From positions 21,785 to 85,784 of the forward strand of contig DAIOLC010000006.1 in the NCBI GenBank assembly GCA_036756425.1: 64,000 bases of DNA, given 5' to 3'. The notes beneath the pieces are model-generated. The model ran no database searches. It was not told the DNA's origin and saw only the letters and a list, made by a program, of their open reading frames with translations. Below, piece after piece: positions 41,178 through 51,427 of this stretch; within the stretch, counting starts at the first letter, position 1, and every line of letters begins with the position of its first letter. The position numbers and the translations under genes are program-made. The DNA is from UBA6115 sp012514225. Lineage in GTDB: Bacteria > Bacillota > Clostridia > Christensenellales > Aristaeellaceae.

Positions 41178-42686
41178 TTACTTCAAGGTGCGCACGGCGC
41201 GGTAGCCGCTCATGGGCCCGTCGAAGACCAGGGGGTAGGCCTGGCTGTAGGGCTGGACTTTGAAGTAGTAGGGGGTGTTCGGGTCAAGGCCGGTCACCGT
41301 GAGCGCGGTGGCGGCGGTGGTGCGGGCCAGGGCGTAGCCGGAGGCGGGGCTCTTGCTTACCCATACCCTGTAGGCGGCGGCGCCGGGCGCGGCGGTCCAG
41401 GAGAGCCGCGCGCGGTCGCGACCCGCTGCGGCGGCGGAGGTGAGGGCGGCGGCGCCCATGGGCGCGGCAACCCGCGGGGCACTGGCGGCGCCGGACGGGT
41501 AATAGGCGCCGCCGACAATCGCCAGGGGGACAATCCGGTAGGCGTACCGGCGGCCCGGGGTCAGCCCGGCGTCATACAGGTAGGCCAGCCGGGTGACGCG
41601 GATGACGCGGTAGGCGCCGTCGGAGCCGTCCGCGCGGATGACGCGGTAGGCGTCCGCGCCTGAGAGGGGGGCCCAGGTGAGCTTGAGACTGGTGCCCAGG
41701 GGGCTGGAGGCGGCCGTGCCGGGGGCGTCGGGCGTGCCGGCGGGGCGGAGGGTGGTGCCGGCCCTGGGCGCGCTCCACTGGCTGTATTGGTAACTGCCGC
41801 CGCCGATGGTGATGAAGGCGGCGGCCTTATAGTAGTAGGTGGCGCCGGGGAGCAGGCCGGTATCCCGGAAGGCGGCGGCGGTGGTGGTGGCGAGCAGGCT
41901 GTATACGCCGTCCGGCGCGTTGGCGCGGAGGAGCTGGTAGGAGGCCGCGCCGGTCACGGGGGTCCAGGCGACGGCCAGGCTGGTGCCCAGAGTGCCCGAG
42001 GGCGCGGCGGACGTGACGGCCGGCGCGGCGGCGAGCGGGGTTGTGCCGGCCCTGGGCGCGCTCCACTCGCTGGACTGGCAATCGATGATCCCGACGGTGA
42101 TGAAGGCGGCGACCTTATAGTAGTAGGTGACGCCGGGGAGCAGGCCGGTATCCTGGAAGGCGGTGGCGGTCGTGGAGGCGAGCAGGCTGTATACGCCGTC
42201 CGGCGCGTCGGCGCGGAGGAGCTGGTAGGAGGCTGCGCCGGTCACGGGGGTCCAGGCGACGGCCAGGCTGGTGCCCAGGGTGCCGGAGGGGGCGGTAATG
42301 GTCAATACCGGTGCGGGCAAGTAGCGAACGGTGACCTCCCTGCCGAAGATTGTGATTTCCTCGTTGGAGTTCATGTCCCTGACGGTAAATTTGGGCTTGT
42401 AGACACCGGGCTGGAGGAACTGATATTTCAACCAGCGGTTTAAGCCGTTGAACCATGAGGACTGGTGGATTTGCACGCCGTCCTAGTATACCCCGTTCAA
42501 ATAATGGTAGACGGCGTCCGGGGGCGTCGGGTTGACCACCCAACTGAAATTGTCCCCGACGGCGGCGGTCGTGGCATCGGGCGTGGCGACGATATCGGCG
42601 GTAAGCGCCCTTGCGGGCGCGACCAGCAGGGGCAGCGCGCCGAGCAGCAGCAAGGCGCAGAGGGAAACCGACAGTATTTTTTTCAT
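41178..42686 (-). pseudogene. Exported FN3-domain protein (paralogue 4) interrupted by an in-frame TAG
   Basis: A 502-codon frame whose 68th codon (42485-42483) is TAG. The part before it has the signal peptide and start of the family N-terminal domain (AVGDNFSWVVNPTPPDAVYH). The part after continues in the same frame (DGVQIHQSSWFNGLNRW) and carries four FN3 domains, two more than the paralogues. The first two FN3 units are near-identical, 288 bp apart. TAG is used as a normal stop by other genes here (capA, ZIP, lysine ABC ATPase), so a nonsense mutation, a sequencing error or read-through are the options. A GTG at 42476 could restart, but without a signal peptide. Confidence 0.75.
41714..42289 (-). 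repeat. Tandem 288-bp FN3-coding duplication
   Basis: Two consecutive 96-residue FN3 units (beginning GTLGTSLAVAWTPVTGAASY) are almost identical in DNA, at about 42289-42002 and 42001-41714, implying recent duplication within the paralogue 4 gene. Confidence 0.85.
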
Positions 42687-43080
42687 CTCGAGCCTCCTGG
42701 TTTTGGCATACAATTGTGAATCGTGGTGTTTTCTGAATCAAGGTTCCGCCGGGAACCCCGCGCCGGGGTTCCTGGCTTCCGGGCGCTTCCTGGCGACCGC
42801 CTGACACACCTTCTTTCTGCCAAGGGTAAGGGTTTGGGAAGGGATATGCTTGCTTTCACCGCCAGCATAAGGCCGCTGCGCCCCGGCGTCAACGCTGCCT
42901 GCGGGAAAGCGCCTGCCCTCACCCTCTTAGTTCCCGAAAATCAAAAAATCTACCACCTCCGCAGAAAAAAATTCCGCGCCCAAAGCGGACCTGGCTGGCG
43001 CCCGCCCCGCCTTTACACCGCCGGGCGGCCTGTGCTAAGGTGAGCCGGACCAAAAATTCCATCATCGGAGGAGAAACGGT
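42687..43080. other. Intergenic between FN3 paralogue 4 and ridA
   Basis: About 390 bp. Near its right end a promoter for ridA is plausible: TTTACA (43012-43017), 18 bp, TAAGGT (43036-43041) with TGC before it, then a GGAGGAG site. Nothing else recognised. Confidence 0.5.
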
Positions 43081-43467
43081 ATGGCGAACGAACCGACGCC
43101 CGTCCACGCGCCCAAGGCGCCCAAGGCCCTGGGCCCCTATTCCGCCGCGATGGCGGCCGGGGAATTGCTGTTCCTCTCCGGGCAGACGCCCATAGACCCC
43201 GCAACGGGGGAGCTGGTGGAGGCCGACATCAAGGCGCAGACCGAACGGTGCATCCTGAACCTCAAGGCCGTGCTGGAAGCCGCGGGCAGCGGCCTGGACA
43301 AGGTGGCAAAGACCACCTGCTTCCTCACCGACATGGCCGATTTTTCCGCCTTCAACGAGGTCTACGCCCGGTACTTCACCGGCAAGCCCGCCCGCTCCAC
43401 CGTGGCTGTCAAGGCGCTGCCCAAGGGCGCGATGGTGGAAATCGAGCTGATTGCGCTCCGGGGCTGA
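43081..43467 (+). CDS. ridA: RidA family enamine/imine deaminase
   Basis: A 128-aa YjgF/YER057c/UK114-family protein that hydrolyses reactive enamines made by PLP enzymes. The N-terminal KALGPYSAAM, LFLSGQTPIDPATGELV, the C-terminal ARSTVAVKALPKGAMVEIEL with the conserved catalytic Arg, and normal length support the call. GGAGGAG precedes the ATG. It is followed by two tandem hairpins and convergent to the second sensor kinase. Confidence 0.94.
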   Translation: MANEPTPVHAPKAPKALGPYSAAMAAGELLFLSGQTPIDPATGELVEADIKAQTERCILNLKAVLEAAGSGLDKVAKTTCFLTDMADFSAFNEVYARYFTGKPARSTVAVKALPKGAMVEIELIALRG

Positions 43468-43490
43468 ACGGGGCGGCGGGAGAACGGAAA

Positions 43491-43561
43491 GAGCCGGGGA
43501 TTTCGTCCCCGGCTCCGGTGTTTCAGCGCAGTGTGAACCGGGGGAGGTATCCCCGGTCTTT
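43491..43561 (+). terminator. Two tandem hairpin terminators between ridA and the convergent kinase
   Basis: GAGCCGGGGA-TTTCG-TCCCCGGCTC (43491-43515) and ACCGGGG-GAGGTAT-CCCCGGT (43537-43557) followed by CTTTTC. The two stems differ and no element lies between them, unlike the bracketed element copies. Confidence 0.7.
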
Positions 43562-43586
43562 TCATCGCGGCGGCGGGCGCCCCCGC

Positions 43587-44816
43587 TCAGCGGGATTTTC
43601 GCCGCCCCGCCTTTCCCCCGCGCACCGGCAGGGTGAGGGTCAGCGCCGCGCCGCCGCCCGTGTCCTCCGCGCGGATGCCGCCGCCGTGCAGCTGGACGAT
43701 TTCCCGGGCGATGGACAGGCCGATGCCGCTGTGCCCGTTTTTGCCCGCGAAGAAGCGCTCGAACACGTGGGGCAACTCCCCGGGGGGAATGCCCGGGCCG
43801 TCGTCCCTGACGCCGAGGGTGAGCCGACCGCCCTGGCGGGAGAGGTCACAGTCCACCCGGCTTTTGGCATAGCGCAGCGCGTTGTCCAGCACGCTCATCA
43901 GCGCGCGGCGGAGCCGGACCGGGTCGCCCGAAAGCGGCGGCAGGCCTTCCGGCGCCGCCAGCGACAGGGACAGGCCCCGCCGCGCGGCGAGGGGCGCGAT
44001 TTCCGACAGGCAGTCCACGAGCAGTTCCTCCAGTTGGAAATCGGAGGTCTCCAGCGTGAGGGCGCCCGAGTCAATCCGGGAAATCAGCAGCAGCTCGTCC
44101 ACCAGCGCGGTCATGCGGTCCCCGGCCTCCAGGATGACGCCCGCCGCCTGCCGCGGGTCCGGCGCGACGCCCCGCTGGATGCCCTCCGCGTACCCCTGGA
44201 CCAGGGTCAGCGGCGTTTTCAGCTCGTGGGACGCGTTGGCGAAGAAGCGGCGCGTCCGCTCCTGGGCGCTGTCCATCTGCCGCCCGACGCGCCAGCCGGC
44301 CAGGCTGGCGCCGGCGCCCGTGAGCAGCAGCAGGGCCAGGAAAATCAGGTTGAGCCAGAACAGGAAGGCCTTCAGCGGCGTCACATTGGCGAACAGGACG
44401 ACGACCATGCCCTGCGGTTCCCCGGGTTGGCGCAAGGGCAGCTGCGCCAGGGTCAGCTCCTCCTCCAGCAGCCGGACAGACGCCATCCGACCGCTCAGGT
44501 CCGGGTGTTCCCGGCAATACGCCACGACGGCCCGCTCCAGGGGGGTGAGGGCGTAGGCGTAGGAATAGACCTCGTCCGCCCGGTAATCCGCAGTGAGCAG
44601 CAGGGAGGAAACGTGCACGGGGGAGTCGCTTTCCCACTCCGCGGCGTCCAGTGTGTCCGCCTCGCTGAAAGCCTGCATTTCCTGCGCCATCATGCGCCGG
44701 GCTTCCCCGTCGATATAGCTGTTGAAGGCGATGTTGAGCGCCGCGATGACCACCGCCGAGACCAGCGCGAGGCTGGCCGCCGTGAGCAGCAGCAGGCGCC
44801 GCCGGTTGCTCCTCAC
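43587..44816 (-). CDS. Sensor histidine kinase (second two-component system)
   Basis: A 409-aa membrane kinase: helix one (about 7-28), an extracytoplasmic sensor (about 29-145), helix two (about 148-172), then His197 in ASHELKTPLTLVQGY. N-box VLDNALRYAKS, DDGPGIPPGE and SGIGLSIAREIV complete the catalytic domain. No clear HAMP. GTG start overlaps the regulator stop (GTGA). Layout resembles small VanS/PhoR-like kinases. The exported CPxC protein and ABC exporter just upstream may be its targets. Confidence 0.92.
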   Translation of the reverse strand: MRSNRRRLLLLTAASLALVSAVVIAALNIAFNSYIDGEARRMMAQEMQAFSEADTLDAAEWESDSPVHVSSLLLTADYRADEVYSYAYALTPLERAVVAYCREHPDLSGRMASVRLLEEELTLAQLPLRQPGEPQGMVVVLFANVTPLKAFLFWLNLIFLALLLLTGAGASLAGWRVGRQMDSAQERTRRFFANASHELKTPLTLVQGYAEGIQRGVAPDPRQAAGVILEAGDRMTALVDELLLISRIDSGALTLETSDFQLEELLVDCLSEIAPLAARRGLSLSLAAPEGLPPLSGDPVRLRRALMSVLDNALRYAKSRVDCDLSRQGGRLTLGVRDDGPGIPPGELPHVFERFFAGKNGHSGIGLSIAREIVQLHGGGIRAEDTGGGAALTLTLPVRGGKAGRRKSR

Positions 44817-45511
44817 GCGCTGTCACCGCCTTCCGACAGGCGGTACCCGAAGCCCCAGACCGTCCTGACCTCGGAACGGCTGCCGGCCTCGGCCAGCTTG
44901 TTGCGCAGGCGGCGCACGGTTTCGTCGGCCACCCGCGTCTCCACCTGGCAGCCGTAGCCCCACACGGCGCCGAGCAGCTCGTCCCGGGATACGGCCTGGC
45001 CGCCCCGCCGGAGCAGATGCGCCAGAAGACGGAGCTCCGTGGGCGTCAGCGGCAGCTCCCCGGCGCCGCAGCGCGCCTGCCGCAAACCGGCGTCGAACGA
45101 CAAATCGCCGAAGGACAGCCTTTCCACGGCGTTCTCGCCGCCTTCAGGCCGGGTGCGGCGCAGCAGCGCCTTGATTTTCATGACCAGCAGGCTGGGCCGG
45201 AAAGGCTTGATGACGTAATCGTCGGAGCCGGAGTGAAAGGCCGCGGCGTAGTCGATTTCGCTGTCCCTGGCGGTCAAGAGGACGACGGGCACGGTAGACG
45301 CCTCGCGCAGTTTTTTGCAAACGGCGATGCCGTCCGTGCCGGGCATCATCACGTCCAGGATGGCCAGGTCGCAGGGCCTTTCCCGGAACGCCGCCAGCAG
45401 GGCGTCGCCGGTGGGGAAGGTTTTCGCGTCGAAGCCGGCGTCCGAGAGGAACATCTCCAGCAGGCTGCGGAGGCTGGAATCGTCGTCCGCCGCGTAAATC
45501 AAGGCCCGCAT
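44813..45511 (-). CDS. OmpR-family response regulator (second two-component system)
   Basis: A 232-aa regulator: receiver with Asp9-Asp11 acid cluster, phospho-Asp53 (ILDVMMPGTDG), the Thr in LLTARDSE and Lys in DDYVIKPFRP. The winged helix has LTPTELRLLAHLL and ends TVWGFGYRLSEGG. The ATG at 45511 gives the normal N-terminus; the frame is open further upstream but without homology. Coupled to the kinase. Confidence 0.93.
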   Translation of the reverse strand: MRALIYAADDDSSLRSLLEMFLSDAGFDAKTFPTGDALLAAFRERPCDLAILDVMMPGTDGIAVCKKLREASTVPVVLLTARDSEIDYAAAFHSGSDDYVIKPFRPSLLVMKIKALLRRTRPEGGENAVERLSFGDLSFDAGLRQARCGAGELPLTPTELRLLAHLLRRGGQAVSRDELLGAVWGYGCQVETRVADETVRRLRNKLAEAGSRSEVRTVWGFGYRLSEGGDSA

Positions 45512-45628
45512 TCCCGCCCGCCTTCCCGCCGCGGCCACCGGCCGCGGCCCTCGCTTCCGTTTTGGCCCCAGTATAGCACGCCCGCGCGCCGGCGAAAGGG
45601 CCGGCGCGCGTGACGCCACGTCCGGGGT

Positions 45629-46417
45629 TTACTCGTAGACGGCGCCGTACTCCAACGCCTGCAGCTGGCTGTCCAGCGCATCCAGGTACTTGGTGAGCGC
45701 CTCCGCCTGGACGGGGCTGGCGCCGGCGAGCGCCGCGCGCAGTTCGTCCAGCAGGGCGTACGCCCCGGTCAAGGCGCCCTGGGCGCCCTCGTCCAGCCAG
45801 CGCGCCCCCTCGGCGTCCTCCCCGCCCTCATCGAGGGAGACGCCGGAGCCGGCGCAGTCCAGGCAATCCTCCGGGAACAGCCCTTCGTCCTCCGCCCCGG
45901 GCACCGGCAGGCCGCAGGCAGGGCAGAGACTCCAGCCCTCGCCCGCGCTGAACCCGATGTCATCCTCGGCGCCTTCCATCCAGCCCTCCGTCCCTTCCGG
46001 CGGGAAGAACCCGTCTCCTTCATCGGGGAAACCCGCGTCCGCTTCAGGCACCGGCAGGCCGCAGGCGGGGCAGAGACTCCAGCCCTCGCCCGTGCTCAAC
46101 CCGATGTCATCCTCGGCGCCTTCCATCCAGCCCGCCGTCCCTTCCGGCGGGAAGAACCCGTCTCCTTCATCGGGGCAACCCGCGTCCGCTTCAGGCACCG
46201 GCAGGCCGCAGGCGGGGCAGACGCCCCAGCCTTCGCCCGTGCTGAACCCAAGGCTGCTGTCTTCGCTTTTGGGGAGACTGTCGCGCGGCGCAGATGGTTC
46301 GGACGGTTCCTCAAGGGCAATCCCGGCAAGGGTCTGCGCGCCTTGCTCCGCCAGGGCGCCGAAGGCAAGCAGGGACAGCGCCAGAACCAGCAGCAAGAGG
46401 AGTTTTCCAGGCTTCAT
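45629..46417 (-). CDS. Exported acidic protein with tandem CPxC repeats
   Basis: A 262-aa protein with a signal peptide (about 1-23) and a very acidic body. Residues about 59-156 are two near-identical 49-residue units, and a third partial unit follows. Each has CPACGLPVPEAD and, 40 residues on, GWMEGAEDDIG; later there is a CLDCAG. The paired Cys could bind metal or be thiol-active, like an exported zinc-ribbon chain. The last 60 residues are helical. I do not know a family. It lies just upstream of the second two-component system on the same strand. Confidence 0.72.
   Translation of the reverse strand: MKPGKLLLLLVLALSLLAFGALAEQGAQTLAGIALEEPSEPSAPRDSLPKSEDSSLGFSTGEGWGVCPACGLPVPEADAGCPDEGDGFFPPEGTAGWMEGAEDDIGLSTGEGWSLCPACGLPVPEADAGFPDEGDGFFPPEGTEGWMEGAEDDIGFSAGEGWSLCPACGLPVPGAEDEGLFPEDCLDCAGSGVSLDEGGEDAEGARWLDEGAQGALTGAYALLDELRAALAGASPVQAEALTKYLDALDSQLQALEYGAVYE
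45893..46243 (-). repeat. 147-bp coding repeats (2.4 units) in the CPxC protein
   Basis: Two full 147-bp units (46243-46097 and 46096-45950) and a partial third, nearly identical in DNA, encode the CPACGLPVP module. Confidence 0.85.
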
Positions 46418-46599
46418 CGTTTCGTCTCCTTTTCATCGGCCGGATGGATTCCGGCCCTGCCGACACCATACGCCGGCGCATCCTGGAAATCCCCGCAAAA
46501 CGCCAACGGAATTGTCACAAAACCGTCAAAAAAACGCCCCGTGGGGGCGGTGTGCGGGAAGGAAGCGTAAAACCCGGGCCGGTGCTGCTGTTCCCTGCC

Positions 46600-47400
46600 C
46601 TACAGCGGCAAATCCTTCCGGTGGAAGACCCAGACGCCCGCCGCGTACAGCAGCAGGCCCGATGCCAGCATCGCCGCCGCCTGCGTCAGGATGGGCTTGC
46701 CCGCGGCGTAGTCCATCGCCTCATACAGGGAGAAGGGCGTCAGGAAGCGGAGGGCGTGCAGGCCGGGACCCGTCTTCGCGAGCATGTGCAGGAGGATGAA
46801 CAGGATGGGCAGCCCGGAACCCCAGGCCAGGGAGCGGCGGGTGTCGGAGAAGAGGCAGGAGAAGAAGAAGCACAGGCCGCTCAACATCAGGTGCAGCAGC
46901 AGCGCGCCCAGGTTGAGCCGCAGGAAGCCGGGCACGCCCAGCAGCCCCGGGAAGAGCGCCTGGGCGAGCAGCAGGCCCGTGAGGGTGACCGACAGCACCA
47001 GGAAGGCGACGCAGCAGATGAGAAACACGCCCTGGGTGAACGCGGTTTTTACGCGGGTGATCGGCGCCTGGAGCACCGTGGCCATGGAGCCCTTCTCCAC
47101 CAGCGCGGCGACGAGGCGGTTGGCCAGGAAGGCGTAGCTGACAAGCGGGAAGGCCAGCATGAGCATGCCGTAGAAAAACGAGGCCAGGAAGCCGTTGAGC
47201 TCGGTCACCACCCGGTCGAAACCGAAGGCGGCCAGCAGGAAGGGCGGCAGTTTGTAGGAGGCCAGCATGCCGATGATGCCCGGGTTTTCGGGGTTGTACA
47301 TGCCCAGGATGACGGAGAAATAGAGCGCCAGCACGCCCGCGGAGGCGGCGGCCAGCTTCCAGTGCGCCCGCAGGTTTTTGAGAAACAGCGCCTTACTCAT
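46600..47400 (-). CDS. ABC-2 type transporter permease
   Basis: A 266-aa permease with six hydrophobic segments, starting MSKALFLKNLRAHWK, typical of ABC-2 exporters. It overlaps the ATPase stop by 8 nt. ALVEKGSMATVLQAPITR resembles the coupling-helix region of these permeases. It would export a peptide, lipid or drug with the ATPase upstream. Another name could be a YhfE/EcsB-like permease; the substrate is unknown. Confidence 0.85.
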   Translation of the reverse strand: MSKALFLKNLRAHWKLAAASAGVLALYFSVILGMYNPENPGIIGMLASYKLPPFLLAAFGFDRVVTELNGFLASFFYGMLMLAFPLVSYAFLANRLVAALVEKGSMATVLQAPITRVKTAFTQGVFLICCVAFLVLSVTLTGLLLAQALFPGLLGVPGFLRLNLGALLLHLMLSGLCFFFSCLFSDTRRSLAWGSGLPILFILLHMLAKTGPGLHALRFLTPFSLYEAMDYAAGKPILTQAAAMLASGLLLYAAGVWVFHRKDLPL

Positions 47401-48286
47401 CGTTCGCCCGCTCCCCGTAAAAACGCATGAAGGCCTCCTCCAGGGTCTGCCGCGGCGCGTCCAGGCCCGTGACCGGGTGGCGCGGCAGGGCGGCCAGGAA
47501 GGGGGCCAGCTCGCCGGTGACGGCGACGTCCAGCCGGCGGCCCGAGCGCAGCACGGTCTCAAACCCCTCGGCCTCAAAGGCTTCCGCGGCCCTTTCGCTG
47601 GCGAAGGTCAGGGAGAACACGCGCCTGCGCGCGGCGTCCAGCTCCTCGCTGGAGCGCACGGCCACCAGCCGCCCCTCCTTGAGGATGCCGACGCGGCCGC
47701 AGGTCTTCTCGATTTCCTCGAAGCTGTGGGAGGAGATCAGCAGGGTTTTCCCGCGCTTTTTCTCCTCCCGCACCAATTCCACGAACCGCGCCTGCATCAG
47801 CGGGTCCAGCCCGGAGGTGGGCTCGTCCAGGACGAGCACGCCCGGGTCGTGCAGGAAGGCGGAGATGAGGCCCAGCTTCTGTTTCATGCCCTTGGACATC
47901 TTCTTGATGCGCCCGGAGGCGTCCAGCTCGAAGCGCTCCAGCAGGTCCCGCTTGCGCCGGGCGAAGCTCCCCTTGCGGATGCGTTCGCAGAAGCGGAGGT
48001 ACTCCTCCCCCCGCATTTCGTCGAAAAAGCCGATTTCGCCGGGGACGTAGCCCAGGTCGCGGTGGATGCTGGCGGCCTGCGTCCGGCAATCCATCCCGCG
48101 GATTTGGCAGGTGCCGGCGTCCGGGTTCAAAAAACCCATCAGGTGGCGGATGGCGGTCGTCTTGCCCGCGCCGTTGGGGCCGATGAAGCCGAAGGCCTCG
48201 CCGGAGCCGACCTCGAAGCTCAGGCCGAACACGCCCTTGTTTTCGCCGAAGCGCTTGGTCAGCCGGTCCAGCACGATTTCCGCCAC
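47393..48286 (-). CDS. ABC transporter ATP-binding protein (exporter type)
   Basis: A 297-aa ATPase: Walker A GPNGAGKTT, signature KMSKGMKQKLGL, Walker B VLVLDEPTSGLDP, H-loop SSHSFEEI. A C-terminal extension (about 215-297) is typical of drug/peptide exporters. GTG start is preceded by GGAGGTG. It forms an exporter with the downstream permease. Proximity to the two-component system suggests stress control but shows none directly. Confidence 0.92.
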   Translation of the reverse strand: MAEIVLDRLTKRFGENKGVFGLSFEVGSGEAFGFIGPNGAGKTTAIRHLMGFLNPDAGTCQIRGMDCRTQAASIHRDLGYVPGEIGFFDEMRGEEYLRFCERIRKGSFARRKRDLLERFELDASGRIKKMSKGMKQKLGLISAFLHDPGVLVLDEPTSGLDPLMQARFVELVREEKKRGKTLLISSHSFEEIEKTCGRVGILKEGRLVAVRSSEELDAARRRVFSLTFASERAAEAFEAEGFETVLRSGRRLDVAVTGELAPFLAALPRHPVTGLDAPRQTLEEAFMRFYGERANDE

Positions 48287-48363
48287 GCGCCACCTCCGCC
48301 GTTTTGTCGCGCCCATTATAGGGCCGCGGGGCCCCCCGCGCAAACCCGCTCGGCGCGCGCGCC

Positions 48364-48392
48364 TTGTTAAGCGGCCGCCATGGTGGTATAAT
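48364..48392 (+). promoter_or_regulatory. Promoter of the BMP solute-binding gene
   Basis: TTGTTA (48364-48369), 17 bp, TATAAT (48387-48392) with TGG before the -10. AGGAGGA follows at 48431. Confidence 0.8.
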
Positions 48393-48447
48393 CCAGAAGC
48401 AGAAGGCGACCTGATTCTGACCAATAATATGAGGAGGAACCATTCAC

Positions 48448-49494
48448 ATGAGGAAACTGCTGGCCCTTGTCCTCGTCCTTGCGCTGGCGCTGCCGCTGCT
48501 CGCGCTGGCGGAGGGCACCTACGAAATCGCGCTGGTTACGGACGTGGGCAACATCGACGACCAGAGCTTCAACCAGTACTCCTGGCTGGGCGTGAAGGAA
48601 TACGCCGAGGAGAACGGCAAGACCTACGCCTACTACCAGCCCAGCGAGGACAGCACGGACGCGCGGGTGGAGAGCATCACCACCGCTGTCGAAAAGGGCG
48701 CCAAGGCCGTCGTGCTGCCGGGCTTCCTGTTCGCCGACGCGGTCAGCGCGGTGCAGGACCTCTTCCCGGAGACCACCTTCATCGTCCTGGACACCGCCCC
48801 CGCGAGCGCCGCGTCCAAGAACACCTATTCCATCCTCTACCAGGAGGAGCAGGCCGGCTACCTGGCGGGCTACGCCGCGGTCAAGGACGGCTTCACCAAG
48901 CTGGGTTTCCTGGGCGGCATGGCCGTCCCCGCCGTGGTGCGCTTCGGCTACGGCTTCGTGCAGGGCGCTGACGCCGCGGCCAAGGAAATGAGCATCCAGG
49001 TGGACATCAAGTACTGGTACGCCAACTCCTTCGCCCCCAACGACGACATCAAGACCAAGATGAGCGGCTGGTACACCGAGGGCACCGAGATTGTCTTCGC
49101 CTGCGGCGGCGGCATCCTGTTCTCCGCCCTGGCCGCGGCCGAGGAGGCCGACAAGCAGGTCATCGGCGTGGACGTGGACCAGGGCTACATCAGCCCCCGC
49201 GTCGTCACCAGCGCCATGAAGGGCCTGACCGTGTCGGTCAAGCTGGCCCTCTCCCGCCTGTTTGACAACGGCGGTGTGCTGCCGGAAGACATGCAGGGCG
49301 TGACCGCGACCCTGGGCGCCAAGGACGGCGCCGTGGGCCTGCCCACCGCCCCCGATTCGTGGCGGCTGAAGAAGTTCACGGTGGATGAGTACAACGCGCT
49401 GTTCGAGAAGCTCAAGAGCGGCGAAGTCGTCGTGAGCCCGGCGCTGGAGCCGCAGCCCGCGACCACCAACGCCGTGGTGGACTACCAGAACTGA
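48448..49494 (+). CDS. BMP family ABC transporter substrate-binding protein
   Basis: A 348-aa PnrA/BmpA-type nucleoside-binding protein: ALVTDVGNIDDQSFNQYSWL near the N-terminus, DTAPASAASKNTYSILYQEE, EEQAGYLAGYAA and FACGGGILFSA all match the family. The signal peptide (1-21, LALAEG) has no lipobox Cys, although relatives in Gram-positives are lipoproteins. It has its own consensus promoter and is separated from the importer genes by element copy D, so binding protein and transporter are probably made at different levels. Confidence 0.93.
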   Translation: MRKLLALVLVLALALPLLALAEGTYEIALVTDVGNIDDQSFNQYSWLGVKEYAEENGKTYAYYQPSEDSTDARVESITTAVEKGAKAVVLPGFLFADAVSAVQDLFPETTFIVLDTAPASAASKNTYSILYQEEQAGYLAGYAAVKDGFTKLGFLGGMAVPAVVRFGYGFVQGADAAAKEMSIQVDIKYWYANSFAPNDDIKTKMSGWYTEGTEIVFACGGGILFSALAAAEEADKQVIGVDVDQGYISPRVVTSAMKGLTVSVKLALSRLFDNGGVLPEDMQGVTATLGAKDGAVGLPTAPDSWRLKKFTVDEYNALFEKLKSGEVVVSPALEPQPATTNAVVDYQN

Positions 49495-49512
49495 ACCGGA
49501 AGACGACCTGAT

Positions 49513-49748
49513 GCGCCGGGGGCTGACGCCCCTGGCGCTTTGCTTGTCGAAGAAGGTCCGCGGAACTTTTCCGGCTCGGGGGATGCCTGCGGGATGTTTT
49601 CGCTGTTCACGAAAACGCCCGCGCGTCGGGCATTGCCGGACGGCACGGTTCCCGCCGGCGGGCTGCCCCCTCCCGATTCCCCCGCCTTTCACCACTATAG
49701 TAAGGATTTATTCACAGTCTGTGCGCAGGAGGCTGGCGCCCCCGGCGC
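49513..49748 (+). repeat. Terminator-bracketed element, copy D (most diverged)
   Basis: Left hairpin GCGCCGGGGG...CCCCTGGCGC (49513-49538) and right hairpin GCGCAGGAGG...CCCCCGGCGC (49723-49748, then TTTTTT) are 210 bp apart. The core begins TTGTCGAAGAAGGTCCG and ends CTATAGTAAGGATTTATTCA, followed by CAGTCTG. Same orientation as copy C. The palindrome is decayed. It lies between the BMP gene and its ATPase. Confidence 0.75.
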
Positions 49749-49805
49749 TTTTTTGTGCCGCGCGGGCCGGCGCGAACGGCTTTTGTGGCGGGAAACGGCG
49801 GATTG

Positions 49806-49814
49806 TGGTATAAA
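49806..49814 (+). promoter_or_regulatory. Extended -10 promoter of the nucleoside importer genes
   Basis: TGGTATAAA with -10 TATAAA at 49809-49814, no good -35 at 17 bp. It gives the importer ATPase its own start downstream of element copy D. Confidence 0.5.
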
Positions 49815-49885
49815 GAAAAAAACACAATGCCGGGGCGCCCTTGCAAGGCGCCGACGCGCCAGATACCGCGGAACGGGGGCTGGTC

Positions 49886-51423
<1,538 letters not shown>

Positions 51424-51427
<4 letters not shown>

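Noticed and set aside
40870..41205. Open frame inside element copy A that reads much the same as one in copy B (both start near MMQGA).
   Set aside because: The two copies are almost identical in DNA, so the shared frame shows nothing about coding. It runs through hairpins, has no ribosome site and is not kept intact in copies C and D.
41178..42686. TAG reassigned as a sense codon in this organism.
   Set aside because: capA, the ZIP gene and the lysine importer ATPase end in TAG at the expected family length, so TAG is a normal stop.
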